Origin: Chitinophagales bacterium
Lineage (GTDB): Bacteria; Bacteroidota; Bacteroidia; Chitinophagales; JADJOU01
Assembly: GCA_030832185.1 (NCBI GenBank)
Contig: JAURJQ010000010.1
Coordinates: 102,032 to 166,031, forward strand
Length of the DNA stretch: 64,000 bases
Reading direction: 5' to 3'
Below, one piece after another: positions 1 to 10,357 of this stretch. A program made the position numbers and the translations under genes. How positions within the stretch are numbered: the first letter of the stretch is position 1; every line of letters begins with the position of its first letter. The notes beneath the pieces were generated by a model, which saw only the letters and a list, made by a program, of their open reading frames with translations, did no database searches and was not told the origin of the DNA.

Positions 1-8
1 TGATAGAA

Positions 9-509
9 ATGAGTTACCAAGCTAGAAGGATGAAGCCTGTGACGATAAAAGCGGAAGTGGCAGCTAAGAAATCTGTACTCTATAATCCAAAGTATGACAG
101 CAGGGCGGCTGTATTTCTAGAGCCAGTTCGCCGAAGTGCGAAAGATTATAAAAAAATGTCAGGAATAGGCACTAGTAGTGATCCAAACAACCCAGGAGTA
201 GTAATGTCCCCCATATCTTTTTTCTATTACTCCAATAAAAAAGTACAGAGAAGGCTCAACGCCTTGGTAGATATCAATAAGCTGGATGCCAGTAATCAAA
301 AATATACCTTAGATTTTATATCATTAGTTACTAAGGTTGAAGATATCGATGAACTTAAAGATATTAAGGCCCATTGCTATTTCCCGCATGACGAGGTTTT
401 AAACTCTACCTTCTACGAATTAGGTCTTAAATTAAAAGATTGCTATATTGATTATTTAGAAGTAAAAAAGTCTATACCTGCTGTAGATTCTATACCAAAA
501 GCTGAATAG
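9..509 (+). CDS. hypothetical protein, possibly the 3' part of a Bacteroidota carboxypeptidase-regulatory-like-domain protein
   Basis: ORF open to the window edge upstream of the ATG, so the true start may lie outside; C-terminal pattern 'PGVVMSPISFFYYSNKKVQRRLNALV' is only loosely familiar. Confidence 0.4.
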   Translation: MSYQARRMKPVTIKAEVAAKKSVLYNPKYDSRAAVFLEPVRRSAKDYKKMSGIGTSSDPNNPGVVMSPISFFYYSNKKVQRRLNALVDINKLDASNQKYTLDFISLVTKVEDIDELKDIKAHCYFPHDEVLNSTFYELGLKLKDCYIDYLEVKKSIPAVDSIPKAE

Positions 510-535
510 TTAGATATTTTACTAGGTACCAATCA

Positions 536-2401
536 TCATAAAACCTCTTCCTCCACCTCATCTATTTCGTAGATCAGATTGTCTAAAATAAAGCGTTGTC
601 TTTCTTTATCATTTCCACCCATATAGTATTTGAGCAATTCTTGTATTTTGATTTTATCATCTAGTATGATAGGAAGTAGGCGCATGTCTTTTCCTATGAA
701 TAAGGCGAACTCATCAGGCGATATTTCGCCTAATCCTTTAAATCGAGTGATTTCAGGCTTAGCTCCGAGTTTTTTCATTGCATCTTTTTTCTCCTGCTGT
801 GAATAGCAATAAATAGTTTCCTTTTTATTACGCACTCTAAAAATAGGTGTTTCCAATACCTTCACATGCCCGTTGATGACAAGTTCTGGAAAGAATTGTA
901 AAAAGAATGTGAGAAGTAATAAACGAATATGCATACCATCATGGTCTGCATCGGTAGCTATAATTACATTATTGTAGCGCAGATTTTCTATTCCTTCTTC
1001 TATATCCAGTGCATGCTGCAGTAGATTGAGTTCCTCGTTTTCATAGACAATTTTTTTCTTCATACCAAAGCAGTTCTGGGGCTTTCCTTTGAGTGAAAAG
1101 ACCGCCTGTGTTTCGGCATTTCTAGATTTGGTCATGGAGCCCGATGCGGAATCCCCTTCTGTAATGAAAATTGTTGTCTCTTTATTTTGAGCATATTTTT
1201 CATCCGTATAATGGTAGCGGCTATCTCGAAGCTTTTTGTTATGGATATTGGCTTTTTTAGCGCGCTCTTTGGCTATTTTTCGTACCCCTTCCATGTCTTT
1301 TCGTTCGCGCTCGCTATTTTGTATTTTCTTTAGCAGTGCCTCTGCTACCAGCGGATTTTTATGAAGATAATTGTCTAAATTTTGCTTCATAAAGTCAGCT
1401 ACAAATGCCTTCATAGAGCGTCCATCTCCTTCTAGAGACACCGTTCCTAATTTGGTTTTAGTCTGTGACTCAAACATTGGCTCTTGAATACGAACGCAGA
1501 TCGCCCCTACAATGGACATCCTTATATCTGATGCGTCAAAGTCTTTTTTATAAAAATCGCGAATCGTTTTGACGATAGCCTCCTTAAATGCACCTAGGTG
1601 CGTGCCGCCTTGGGTGGTAAACTGTCCGTTGACAAAGGTATAATACTCTTCACCGTATTTAGACGAATGGGTAAAGGCCATTTCTATTTCATCGTTTTTC
1701 AGATGGATAATAGGATACTGCTGTGACTCTATGTCTATTTTTTTATTGATTAAATCCTTCAACCCTTCTTTGGAGCTATACTCTTGTCCATTAAGAATAA
1801 TTTTTAGACCTGAATTGAGGTAGGCATAGTTCCACAGTTGCTCCTGCACATAATCAGGGATAAATCTATAATTGTGAAAAATGGCGTTATCTGGTCTAAA
1901 CCATATTGTAGTGCCATTGCCATCTTTAGAGGATTGAATTTTAGTCTCGTGTTTAATTTTCCCACATGCAAATTCAGCTATTTTTTCCTTGCCTTCTCGC
2001 ACAGATTTTACTTTGAAATAGGAAGAAAGGGCATTGACTGCCTTCGATCCTACACCATTCATCCCTACTGATTTTTTGAAGGCTTTGGAATCAAATTTAC
2101 CGGAGGTATTCATTTTTGAAATGGAGTCTACAACCTTTTCGAGGGGTATGCCTCGTCCAAAGTCTTGTATCATCACTTCGGCACTGTCGAGTTCTATCAC
2201 AACTTTCTTGCCATGTCCCATGATGTATTCGTCTACAGCATTGTCCATGATCTCTTTGAGAAGAATATAGATGCCATCATCTTGTGAAGTGCCATCGCCT
2301 GTTTTACCTATATACATGCCGGGTCTCAGCCGCATATGCTCTAGCCAGTCGAGAGTCTTTATGTCGTCTTTTGAATATTCTAATTCTAAATCGCTGCTCA
2401 T
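536..2401 (-). CDS. parE: DNA topoisomerase IV subunit B
   Basis: GHKL ATPase motifs ([49 protein letters not shown]) and TOPRIM ([17 protein letters not shown]). Confidence 0.93.
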   Translation of the reverse strand: MSSDLELEYSKDDIKTLDWLEHMRLRPGMYIGKTGDGTSQDDGIYILLKEIMDNAVDEYIMGHGKKVVIELDSAEVMIQDFGRGIPLEKVVDSISKMNTSGKFDSKAFKKSVGMNGVGSKAVNALSSYFKVKSVREGKEKIAEFACGKIKHETKIQSSKDGNGTTIWFRPDNAIFHNYRFIPDYVQEQLWNYAYLNSGLKIILNGQEYSSKEGLKDLINKKIDIESQQYPIIHLKNDEIEMAFTHSSKYGEEYYTFVNGQFTTQGGTHLGAFKEAIVKTIRDFYKKDFDASDIRMSIVGAICVRIQEPMFESQTKTKLGTVSLEGDGRSMKAFVADFMKQNLDNYLHKNPLVAEALLKKIQNSERERKDMEGVRKIAKERAKKANIHNKKLRDSRYHYTDEKYAQNKETTIFITEGDSASGSMTKSRNAETQAVFSLKGKPQNCFGMKKKIVYENEELNLLQHALDIEEGIENLRYNNVIIATDADHDGMHIRLLLLTFFLQFFPELVINGHVKVLETPIFRVRNKKETIYCYSQQEKKDAMKKLGAKPEITRFKGLGEISPDEFALFIGKDMRLLPIILDDKIKIQELLKYYMGGNDKERQRFILDNLIYEIDEVEEEVL

Positions 2402-2542
2402 TTTTATTTCTAAATTACTTCAAGCAAATTTGAAGGAAAAAAAATGAATAGTCCTTCCCAAGTATTAACATACTATTTTATACAATAAGGTGAAATAAGG
2501 CATATTGGACAAAATGAGTTGCTAAATTGCTGATTTATCTTG

Positions 2543-2550
2543 TATTTTTG
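2543..2550 (+). promoter_or_regulatory. Bacteroidota-type promoter (-7 TATTTTTG; TTG at 2519-2521)
   Basis: TAnnTTTG consensus just upstream of the ATG at 2559. Confidence 0.45.
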
Positions 2551-2558
2551 TTCAGATT

Positions 2559-5324
2559 ATGATAATTCGTTTCGTACTAATTACCTTTTTAGTTTGGAAA
2601 ATTGGAGAAATTCAATCCCAGAATAACTGCGAAAATCACATACAGGTGTGTGGGAATCAATCTATTAGCTTAAACGTGTCAGGAGGGGGTAGTCAAGAAA
2701 TTAGCAATAGTAGTTGGTGTTTTTTTCAAGAGAATAATTCCTTATGGCTCAGATTTACCATACTTACAGGGGGTACATTAGGTTTTAATTTAATTCCATC
2801 TAGTACGAGTATTGTAGAAGATTATGATTTCATGGTCTTTGGTCCAAATGTGACCTGCACTGCTAAAGGGTCACCTATACGTTGCAGTTCCACCAATCCC
2901 CAAGCATCTGGGTCTGCAAATAATCACACAGGAATGAGAGCTTCTAGTACAGATGTATCAGAGGGACCGGGAAATTTAGGAGATAATTGGGTGAATTGGT
3001 TAAACGTTTCAGCTGGAGAAAGCTATTTTTTACTAATAGATAGACCCTTGGGCAATTCGGCCTTTACTCTAAACTGGACAGGATCAGCAGTTTTGAAAAA
3101 AACAAATGCTGGTCCAGATATAAGTCTATGCATAGGAAAAACAGCGACTATGGCTGCCACAGAGACAGGTAACTGGGTGCAGCATTCAACCAATCCGGCT
3201 TCGGCCACATTTTCATCCCTAACCAACCCTAATGCGACTGTTTCGGGATTGAACACAGTAGGTATTTATCGATTTACTTGGAGTTCGCTGGGTTGTGCGG
3301 ATACTATGCAGATTATGGTGAATAATACATCTAATTCCAGTGAGAATAAATCTATCTGTCAGGGACAGAGTTATCGGGGACATTCTTCAACGGGTGTTTA
3401 TTCGGATACTTTGAAAAATAAGGCAGGTTGCGATAGTATCATTACCTTGACTTTGACTGTGAAAAATCATCGCTCGTCTACTATAAATAAATCAATCTGT
3501 CAAGGAGAAAACTTTTTAGGATATACTACCAGCGGTACTTATGTCGATAAATTAGTAAGTGCGAATGGATGCGATAGTTTGAGAACTTTAAACTTATTAG
3601 TGAATCCTGCACATGCTCCTACAATAAATAAGAGTATTTGTGATGGCGAGAGTTTTATGGGAAAATCTTCAACAGGTACCTACACTTTTAATTATAAGAA
3701 TAGCTATGGCTGTGATAGTATCATTACATTAAATCTTAAAGTAAATAATTATTCCAATGTCATCATCAATACGGCTATTTGTCAAGGGCAATCGTATAAC
3801 GGTAAGACTGCAGCTGGAACTTATAAGGATAGCTTCAAGAGTATAGAGGGTTGTGATAGTATTCGTACTTTAAATTTAACCGTAAATCAGCATAGTCTAA
3901 GTACTATTTATGATACTATATGTCAAGGTCAAACTTCAGGTGGACATAGCACGACAGGCACTTTCTTAGATATACTAAGGAATTCAAAAAACTGCGATAG
4001 CACTCGTACCCTGCATCTCGTGGTGAAGCCTAATTCATTTTTTACGGTTAATAAAAAAATCTGTGAGGGGCAATCATTTCTCGGCAGATCGGTTTCGGGA
4101 AGTTATTCTGATAAATTTCTAAGTGCCAATGGTTGTGATAGCGCACGAACGCTTCTTCTATGGGTTTCAAAAAAGCAAACCATCTCTATATCTAAGAAAA
4201 TCTGTGAGGGGGAAAGCTTTATGGGCAGAAATCAGACGGGTTTTTACATTGATACCCTCAGAAATGATATTGGTTGCGATAGCATCATTACCCTTTTGAA
4301 TCTTAATGTGATATCTAAAGATTCTTTCCTCCAGAAAACAATCTGTGAAGGGGAGAACTTTCTAGGCTATGATTCTACAGGAATTTATTTCGATAATATT
4401 GTAGACGAAAATGGTTGTCCTCGATTGAGAAGACTCGACTTAACAGAAAATCCTATTACCTTTGGTAGTGAGATTAAAATTATCTGCTTCGGGGATTCTT
4501 ATAAAGGAAAAGCTAGGACGGGGAAATACTCGATAAAGTACAAGAATGTCAAAGGTTGTGATAGCTTCTTTAGTTTGGATTTGACGGTAAAGCCAGATTT
4601 TTTAGCTAAAACACTTCGCGATACAAATACCTGCACTGGAAATCCGATAGTCCTCAATGTCAAGGGCGGTTATAAGGCTTATGCATGGAGTGATGGAGTG
4701 ATGGATTCTATTCGCAGTGTTTTGAACTCTGGAAAATACACAGTTACAGTCACTAACATTGATGATTGCTTATCAACCGATGATGCCAAAGTGTTTTTTT
4801 ATCCTGTCCCTGAAGTTGAGATAGGTGAAGACACTATTATTTACGATGGAGAAGTGCTGAGATTTGAACCTAAAATTTCAGGAAGAATTAATTATAATGG
4901 ACTTCGCTGGACTCCAAATGATTTGTTTAAATGCGACTCCTGTCTTAAGCAATGGTTAGAAACTTCAGTGAATACCTTTGTCAAACTTGCATATAGGGAT
5001 GAATATACTTGCTATAATCAAGATTCCATCAATATAAAAGTATTGCCTGTGCAGAATGTAGGTTTTCCTACAGCATTTTCGCCCAATGGCGATGGGCTAA
5101 ATGATTATTTCGAATTGAATGGAGGCCCAGTTCGCACTCTGAATTTATCTATCTATAATCGATGGGGAGAAAAAGTTTATGATTATGCAGGTAAGACACC
5201 AATGTGGGATGGAAAATTTAAGGGAGAACAAGCTCCCACAGGAGTTTACACCTACTTCGTCCGCTTTAATTTATACAAAGGCGGCATTCAAGAAAAAATG
5301 GGAACCCTTACTATTATCCGTTAG
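2559..5324 (+). CDS. T9SS type B (CHU_C / gliding motility-associated C-terminal domain) secreted repeat protein
   Basis: N-terminal hydrophobic signal; nine ~47-aa repeats; C-terminal 'FPTAFSPNGDGLNDYFELNGG...LSIYNRWGEKVYDY...WDGKFKGEQAPTGVYTYFVRF'. Confidence 0.9.
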   Translation: MIIRFVLITFLVWKIGEIQSQNNCENHIQVCGNQSISLNVSGGGSQEISNSSWCFFQENNSLWLRFTILTGGTLGFNLIPSSTSIVEDYDFMVFGPNVTCTAKGSPIRCSSTNPQASGSANNHTGMRASSTDVSEGPGNLGDNWVNWLNVSAGESYFLLIDRPLGNSAFTLNWTGSAVLKKTNAGPDISLCIGKTATMAATETGNWVQHSTNPASATFSSLTNPNATVSGLNTVGIYRFTWSSLGCADTMQIMVNNTSNSSENKSICQGQSYRGHSSTGVYSDTLKNKAGCDSIITLTLTVKNHRSSTINKSICQGENFLGYTTSGTYVDKLVSANGCDSLRTLNLLVNPAHAPTINKSICDGESFMGKSSTGTYTFNYKNSYGCDSIITLNLKVNNYSNVIINTAICQGQSYNGKTAAGTYKDSFKSIEGCDSIRTLNLTVNQHSLSTIYDTICQGQTSGGHSTTGTFLDILRNSKNCDSTRTLHLVVKPNSFFTVNKKICEGQSFLGRSVSGSYSDKFLSANGCDSARTLLLWVSKKQTISISKKICEGESFMGRNQTGFYIDTLRNDIGCDSIITLLNLNVISKDSFLQKTICEGENFLGYDSTGIYFDNIVDENGCPRLRRLDLTENPITFGSEIKIICFGDSYKGKARTGKYSIKYKNVKGCDSFFSLDLTVKPDFLAKTLRDTNTCTGNPIVLNVKGGYKAYAWSDGVMDSIRSVLNSGKYTVTVTNIDDCLSTDDAKVFFYPVPEVEIGEDTIIYDGEVLRFEPKISGRINYNGLRWTPNDLFKCDSCLKQWLETSVNTFVKLAYRDEYTCYNQDSINIKVLPVQNVGFPTAFSPNGDGLNDYFELNGGPVRTLNLSIYNRWGEKVYDYAGKTPMWDGKFKGEQAPTGVYTYFVRFNLYKGGIQEKMGTLTIIR
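3342..4612 (+). repeat. nine tandem ~141-bp (47-aa) intragenic repeats, consensus nKsICqGqsflGxsxtGtYxDxlxsxxGCDSixtLnLxV
   Basis: direct alignment of the translated repeats inside the 2559..5324 CDS. Confidence 0.85.
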
Positions 5325-5558
5325 ATTTCTAATGTCATTTTGACTTTATTTAATCTTTCACAACTAGCCATTTCGTCTTCTAATTGTCTTAAAGTCATAG
5401 ATTTATTTTCACTTTGTTAAAACTAATGACAGCTTGTCTATTCTTTTGTTAAAGTATTAGATTTGAATATTTAATATTAAAAGAGTTGAGTTCTAACTAT
5501 ATGATGCTGTATATTAACATTTGTCATTATTTAAAATTCAAAATTTAAAATTAATAAA

Positions 5559-8156
5559 ATGGACATAAAGAAATTAACTATCAAATCTCAAGAGCTCGTT
5601 CAAAAAGCACAGAACAAAGCTATAGAACACTCACACCAGGCCATAGAAACTCAGCATATCGCTGCTGCTATTATAGAAGATGAGGAGAATCTAGTGCCGC
5701 AAATCATAAAGAAGTTAGGAATTCAGACGAGTCCTATTTTGAATAAACTAGAAGAATCATTTTCTAAAATACCTAAAGTTTCTGGCACAGAGACAGGACA
5801 ATATCTCAGTCGCACAGCGCAGACCGCTATGGTTAAAGCAGAATCATTAATAAAGGAATTCGGCGATAGCTATGTGAGTCCAGAATTAATTTTTCTATCC
5901 CTGTTAATGCAGAATGATGATACGGCAAAGCTGTTAAAAGAATATGGGCTCAAGGAGTCTGAGGTGCGCAAAGCGATGAAAGAACTTCGCGGTAGTCAGA
6001 AAGTAGACTCAAATACGACGGAAATGACTTATGATGCCTTAGGGAAGTATGCTATCAATCTAAACGAACAAGCGGAGAAGGGCAAATTAGATCCCGTGAT
6101 TGGTCGCGATGAAGAAATAAGAAGAGTACTGCACATTTTATCTCGCAAGACAAAAAATAATCCTATGCTGATAGGAGAACCAGGTGTTGGTAAGACGGCC
6201 ATAGCTGAAGGTATAGCTAAACGAATCGTTAATGGCGATGTGCCTGAAAATTTACTAGATTTAAAAGTATTCGCATTGGATATGGGATTACTAATAGCTG
6301 GGGCTAAATACAAAGGTGAGTTTGAAGAGCGTCTGAAAGCCGTCATCAAAGAAGTGGTTGATAGCGAAGGCAAAATTGTATTATTTATTGATGAAATACA
6401 TACGCTCATAGGTGCTGGAAAATCTGATGGTGCTATGGATGCTGCAAATATTCTAAAACCATCGCTAGCTCGAGGAGAGTTGCGAGCGATCGGGGCGACT
6501 ACTCTTGACGAGTATCAAAAATATTTTGAAAAAGATAAGGCGATGGAAAGAAGATTTCAGAAAGTTTTGATCGATGAGCCCGATGAAGAAGCTGCCATTT
6601 CTATTCTTAGAGGTCTAAAAGAGCGCTATGAAAGATATCACAATGTAGAAATAAAAGATGAGGCCATCATTTCTGCTGTCACTCTTTCCCAGAGATATAT
6701 AACGGATAGATTTCTTCCAGATAAAGCTATTGACCTGATAGATGAAGCTGCGGCTAAAATGCGGCTAGAAATAAATTCTGTTCCAGAAGCTCTGGATGAA
6801 TTGAATAGAAAAATAATGCAACTAGAAATAGAGCGTGAGGCTATTCGAAGAGAGAAAGATGAAGTGAAACTAAAAAATATTGAAGAGCAATTGTCGAAGT
6901 GGAGCATCGAGCGCAATGAGTTCAAAGCAAAATGGGACAAGGAGAAATCAATAGTAGATAAAGTACAAGATGCGAGATCGAATTTAGAATCCTTAAAACT
7001 GGAGGCAGAACAGGCGGAGAGAGCTGGAAACTATGCACGAGTAGCAGAGATTCGCTATGGGATGATGGCTTCGACACAGGCAGAAATTGAGGCTTGTGAA
7101 AAAGAGCTTAAATCCATTGAAGGAGGAGAAAAATTGATGAAAGAATTTGTGACTTCAGAAGATATCGCCGAGATAGTGAGCAAATGGACGGGTGTACCAG
7201 TGCAGTCTATGTTACAATCGGAGAAAACGAAACTACTTCACCTCGATGCAGAGTTGAGAAAACGAGTGGTAGGTCAGGAAGAGGCCATAGAAGCTGTCTC
7301 CAATGCTATATTGCGGAGTCGTGCAGGTCTTCAGAATCCAAATAGACCCATCGGTTCATTTCTATTTTTAGGTAGCACTGGAGTAGGTAAGACGGAGTTG
7401 GCGAAGGCATTAGCAGAATATCTTTTCAATGATGAAAATGCATATATCCGTATCGATATGAGTGAATATTCAGAGAAGCATAGCGTGAGTCGATTGGTGG
7501 GAGCCCCTCCGGGCTATGTTGGCTATGAAGAAAGTGGACAGCTAACCGAGGCGGTTAGACGCAGACCCTATTCTGTAGTTCTTTTAGATGAGATCGAAAA
7601 GGCGCATCCTGATACCTTCAATATCTTGCTTCAAATGCTAGATGACGGTAGATTGACGGATAATAAAGGTAGATTAATCAATTTCAAGAACACGATCATT
7701 ATCATGACATCCAATATGGGTTCGGATATAATTCTCAATGGATTTGACGATGTAGAAGATGAAAATGTAGCGAATGTAGCTCCTGTAGTCAAGCAAAAAC
7801 TCGTGGCACACCTCAAGACTATAATAAAACCAGAGTTTATCAACCGTATAGATGATATCGTCCTCTTCCTTCCATTGAGAAAATCGGTGATCAAAGCAAT
7901 TGTATCTATTCAGCTAAAGCAAATAGAAGAGCTTCTAGTACATCAAGACTTGAAATTGGAAATATTGCCTGACGCTATCGAATACTTAACCGAGCATGGC
8001 TATGACCCAGAACTGGGAGCGAGACCGCTAAAAAGACTTATTCAGCGAGATATAGTCAATCTAATCTCCAAGAAAATAATAGCAGGTGAGTTTACGAAAG
8101 GCATGACTATTTATATCGATGCGGTCGATGATATTTTAGTTGCCTACACCAAATAG
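5559..8156 (+). CDS. clpB: ATP-dependent chaperone ClpB
   Basis: two AAA+ modules (GEPGVGKTAIAEG; GSTGVGKTELAKALAEYLF), coiled-coil middle domain, 865 aa. Confidence 0.97.
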   Translation: MDIKKLTIKSQELVQKAQNKAIEHSHQAIETQHIAAAIIEDEENLVPQIIKKLGIQTSPILNKLEESFSKIPKVSGTETGQYLSRTAQTAMVKAESLIKEFGDSYVSPELIFLSLLMQNDDTAKLLKEYGLKESEVRKAMKELRGSQKVDSNTTEMTYDALGKYAINLNEQAEKGKLDPVIGRDEEIRRVLHILSRKTKNNPMLIGEPGVGKTAIAEGIAKRIVNGDVPENLLDLKVFALDMGLLIAGAKYKGEFEERLKAVIKEVVDSEGKIVLFIDEIHTLIGAGKSDGAMDAANILKPSLARGELRAIGATTLDEYQKYFEKDKAMERRFQKVLIDEPDEEAAISILRGLKERYERYHNVEIKDEAIISAVTLSQRYITDRFLPDKAIDLIDEAAAKMRLEINSVPEALDELNRKIMQLEIEREAIRREKDEVKLKNIEEQLSKWSIERNEFKAKWDKEKSIVDKVQDARSNLESLKLEAEQAERAGNYARVAEIRYGMMASTQAEIEACEKELKSIEGGEKLMKEFVTSEDIAEIVSKWTGVPVQSMLQSEKTKLLHLDAELRKRVVGQEEAIEAVSNAILRSRAGLQNPNRPIGSFLFLGSTGVGKTELAKALAEYLFNDENAYIRIDMSEYSEKHSVSRLVGAPPGYVGYEESGQLTEAVRRRPYSVVLLDEIEKAHPDTFNILLQMLDDGRLTDNKGRLINFKNTIIIMTSNMGSDIILNGFDDVEDENVANVAPVVKQKLVAHLKTIIKPEFINRIDDIVLFLPLRKSVIKAIVSIQLKQIEELLVHQDLKLEILPDAIEYLTEHGYDPELGARPLKRLIQRDIVNLISKKIIAGEFTKGMTIYIDAVDDILVAYTK

Positions 8157-8182
8157 GAACATTTGGACGTATAGATATCTAA

Positions 8183-8223
8183 AAAAAAATAGCCTGTGGT
8201 TTTAAATCACAGGCTATTTTTTT
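8183..8223. terminator. bidirectional intrinsic terminator between clpB and tonB
   Basis: perfect 16-bp inverted repeat AAAAAAATAGCCTGTG / CACAGGCTATTTTTTT with 9-nt loop between convergent genes. Confidence 0.9.
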
Positions 8224-8240
8224 ATCTACTTAAATTATTA

Positions 8241-9050
8241 TTACTCTATTTTGAAGTTCACTGGAACGTCAAAATAAACTGGCACTGGTTGCCCACCTTG
8301 TTTACCTGGTTTCCATTTCGGCATATTTCGAACGACTCTTGAAGCTTCTTCATCGCATCCGCCTTTGATTCCTTTCGTTACATTCACTTTGCTAATGCTA
8401 CCATCTGAGTTAACTACAAAGTTAACCATAACTACACCTTCTATTTCATTTTCCAGTGCAAATGCAGGGTATTTTATATTTCGCTGAAGATAAGCCATAA
8501 GAGCATCATCTCCACCAGGAAATTCCGGCATTTGCTCAGCAAAAACTAACGGTTCATCTGATCTCGGTGCTTCTACTCCAACTCCAGCATCTGTACCAGC
8601 ATCTAAATCATCTAAATCTTGACCTACTACCGTAGTTGTAGATATTTCGGCTTTAGATTCTTTAATTTCATCTACTGTTTTTATTTCCTCATCGGGTGGA
8701 GCTACTTCTACGATTTTTGGTGGTACAAACTGTATGGTCGCTTTCACTGGCGGTGGTGGCGGTGGTGGTGGTGGTGGTGGTGCTGTTTCATCCAATGGGG
8801 GAGGAGCTTTTAGTTCCGTCACTTTGCGTATCGGCGTTTCTGAATTGAAAATTACCTTATCCTTAAGCTTATCATAAACTACATATGCTGCTACAATGCC
8901 AAGTACAAGGAATAGAAATATAACCAAAGACTTTTTAAGGTGCTGTGGGTAGCTTTTTCTTAGGTCATAGGCACCATAGGATTTATTTTTTCCTCTGAAG
9001 AGAAGGTCATCCAATGAACCTTTCATGGCGATTACTTGATCTAAATTCAT
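8241..9050 (-). CDS. energy transducer TonB
   Basis: single N-terminal TM, Pro-rich linker, C-terminal TonB domain (YPAFALENEIEGVVMVNFVVNSDGSISKVNV). Confidence 0.9.
   Translation of the reverse strand: MNLDQVIAMKGSLDDLLFRGKNKSYGAYDLRKSYPQHLKKSLVIFLFLVLGIVAAYVVYDKLKDKVIFNSETPIRKVTELKAPPPLDETAPPPPPPPPPPPVKATIQFVPPKIVEVAPPDEEIKTVDEIKESKAEISTTTVVGQDLDDLDAGTDAGVGVEAPRSDEPLVFAEQMPEFPGGDDALMAYLQRNIKYPAFALENEIEGVVMVNFVVNSDGSISKVNVTKGIKGGCDEEASRVVRNMPKWKPGKQGGQPVPVYFDVPVNFKIE
8748..8780 (-). repeat. trinucleotide repeat encoding 11 consecutive prolines in TonB
   Basis: 11 consecutive TGG/CGG triplets on + strand = CCA/CCG on - strand. Confidence 0.9.
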
Positions 9051-9064
9051 GTCTAATTTCTTAA

Positions 9065-9652
9065 TTATTTTTGAACCACTTTTTTCATTGAATTATCTAC
9101 TAAGGTCTTCTCTGGTTCCGAAATAGGAAGGATAGCATAAAACTTAATATCAGCTATGTGCATTTCATCCAGCACGTCAACCATATTCCCATAAACAGAA
9201 GAATCTACCGCTTTGATAAGAACCATTGTTTTGTTATTCTTCTTAGAATCAATTCCAAGTCCATTTGGCAAAGCAGCTACCGCTTTCTTCTTATCTAAAA
9301 TGACTTTTCGTATTCCACTTTCTTTATCAAATGTAGTTGATTTAATTCCATTAGGGTCAGCCGCAGCTTTCTCTGGAGATCCGAAGTAGTATAATACCAC
9401 ATTTTTCGGCGCAAGTAAAACTGTCATAACTACATCATCATCTACTGGTGGTGGATCTACTGGAATATTTTCCGTATCAGGCAGTGCTATTTCCATAGCT
9501 TTTGGTTTGGATAGGGAAGTAGTAAGCATGAAGAAAGTAATGAGTAGAAATGCTAAGTCTACCATGGGTGTTAAGTCTACACGGGGCGAGGGTTTTTTAC
9601 TTCTTCCTTTTTTGCCTCCCCCGCCCTGGGGATTTTCTGCTATTTCAGCCAT
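9065..9652 (-). CDS. biopolymer transporter ExbD
   Basis: 'SPRVDLTPMVDLAFLLITFFMLTTSLSKP' ExbD/TolR N-terminal motif. Confidence 0.9.
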   Translation of the reverse strand: MAEIAENPQGGGGKKGRSKKPSPRVDLTPMVDLAFLLITFFMLTTSLSKPKAMEIALPDTENIPVDPPPVDDDVVMTVLLAPKNVVLYYFGSPEKAAADPNGIKSTTFDKESGIRKVILDKKKAVAALPNGLGIDSKKNNKTMVLIKAVDSSVYGNMVDVLDEMHIADIKFYAILPISEPEKTLVDNSMKKVVQK

Positions 9653-9700
9653 ATCTTATCTCTTTTGTTTCAGTTATTACCTACTTAAATATTATAATTT

Positions 9701-10318
9701 TTAATCTCTAGAACCTTGTGATGTCAACAGGCTAAATCGGCTGACACCTTGCTTTTCTAAAGTCTTCATTACCTGTTTGATAATAGCATAAGGCGCTTTT
9801 TTATCACCTTTGACTACCACTACCGCTTTTTGATTGGCCGCTCTCGCATTATATATCCACCACCTCAGTTCGTTGGCATCGGAATTTTCTACATCCGCAG
9901 GTATACCTTTGGTAGTTTCTATCATTTTCTTTTTAGCTTCAGCCTCTGCGGCTAGAAAAGTTGGAAGTTCCTTGGCGGATACAGGTATGACACCTCCATT
10001 GATAAAGTTATTTACCTGATTAGGAGCAGTGATATTCATCTTGAATTGTGTATTAAGATTGTCTAGCCATCGCTGACGTGCACCATCTACATTATCCATA
10101 CCCATAAAAATACGTCCAGCTTTATCTACCATTATTGTTATGACATTAACATCTGGCACAGGTATTTCTACAATAGAAGATGGCGTCATGACTTCTACAG
10201 GCTCCATAGGTTTAGCTTTGGCCGTGAGGATAAAGAAGGTCAGCAGTAGAAAGGACACGTCGCACATGGCGGTCATATCTACAAATACTGAGCCTTTTTT
10301 TACTTGGATTTTTGGCAT
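9701..10318 (-). CDS. biopolymer transporter ExbD (second copy)
   Basis: 'VFVDMTAMCDVSFLLLTFFILTAKAKP' ExbD/TolR motif. Confidence 0.88.
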   Translation of the reverse strand: MPKIQVKKGSVFVDMTAMCDVSFLLLTFFILTAKAKPMEPVEVMTPSSIVEIPVPDVNVITIMVDKAGRIFMGMDNVDGARQRWLDNLNTQFKMNITAPNQVNNFINGGVIPVSAKELPTFLAAEAEAKKKMIETTKGIPADVENSDANELRWWIYNARAANQKAVVVVKGDKKAPYAIIKQVMKTLEKQGVSRFSLLTSQGSRD

Positions 10319-10357
10319 CTTGATTTATTTTCTTATTGAAAAATCTAATTTTTGCTT

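Noticed and set aside
1838-2270. Plus-strand ORFs within parE (77 and 78 aa)
   Set aside because: Antisense to a clearly conserved gene, no recognisable protein features.
3342-4612. Possible CRISPR-like direct repeats
   Set aside because: Repeats are ~141 bp, contiguous, diverged and in frame within a CDS; no spacer architecture.
6029-7894. Minus-strand ORFs within clpB
   Set aside because: Shadow ORFs of clpB coding sequence; Ser/Ile/Leu-rich composition typical of antisense frames.
8619-8813. Trp-rich plus-strand ORF (RWWWWWWCC)
   Set aside because: Antisense of the TonB polyproline tract.
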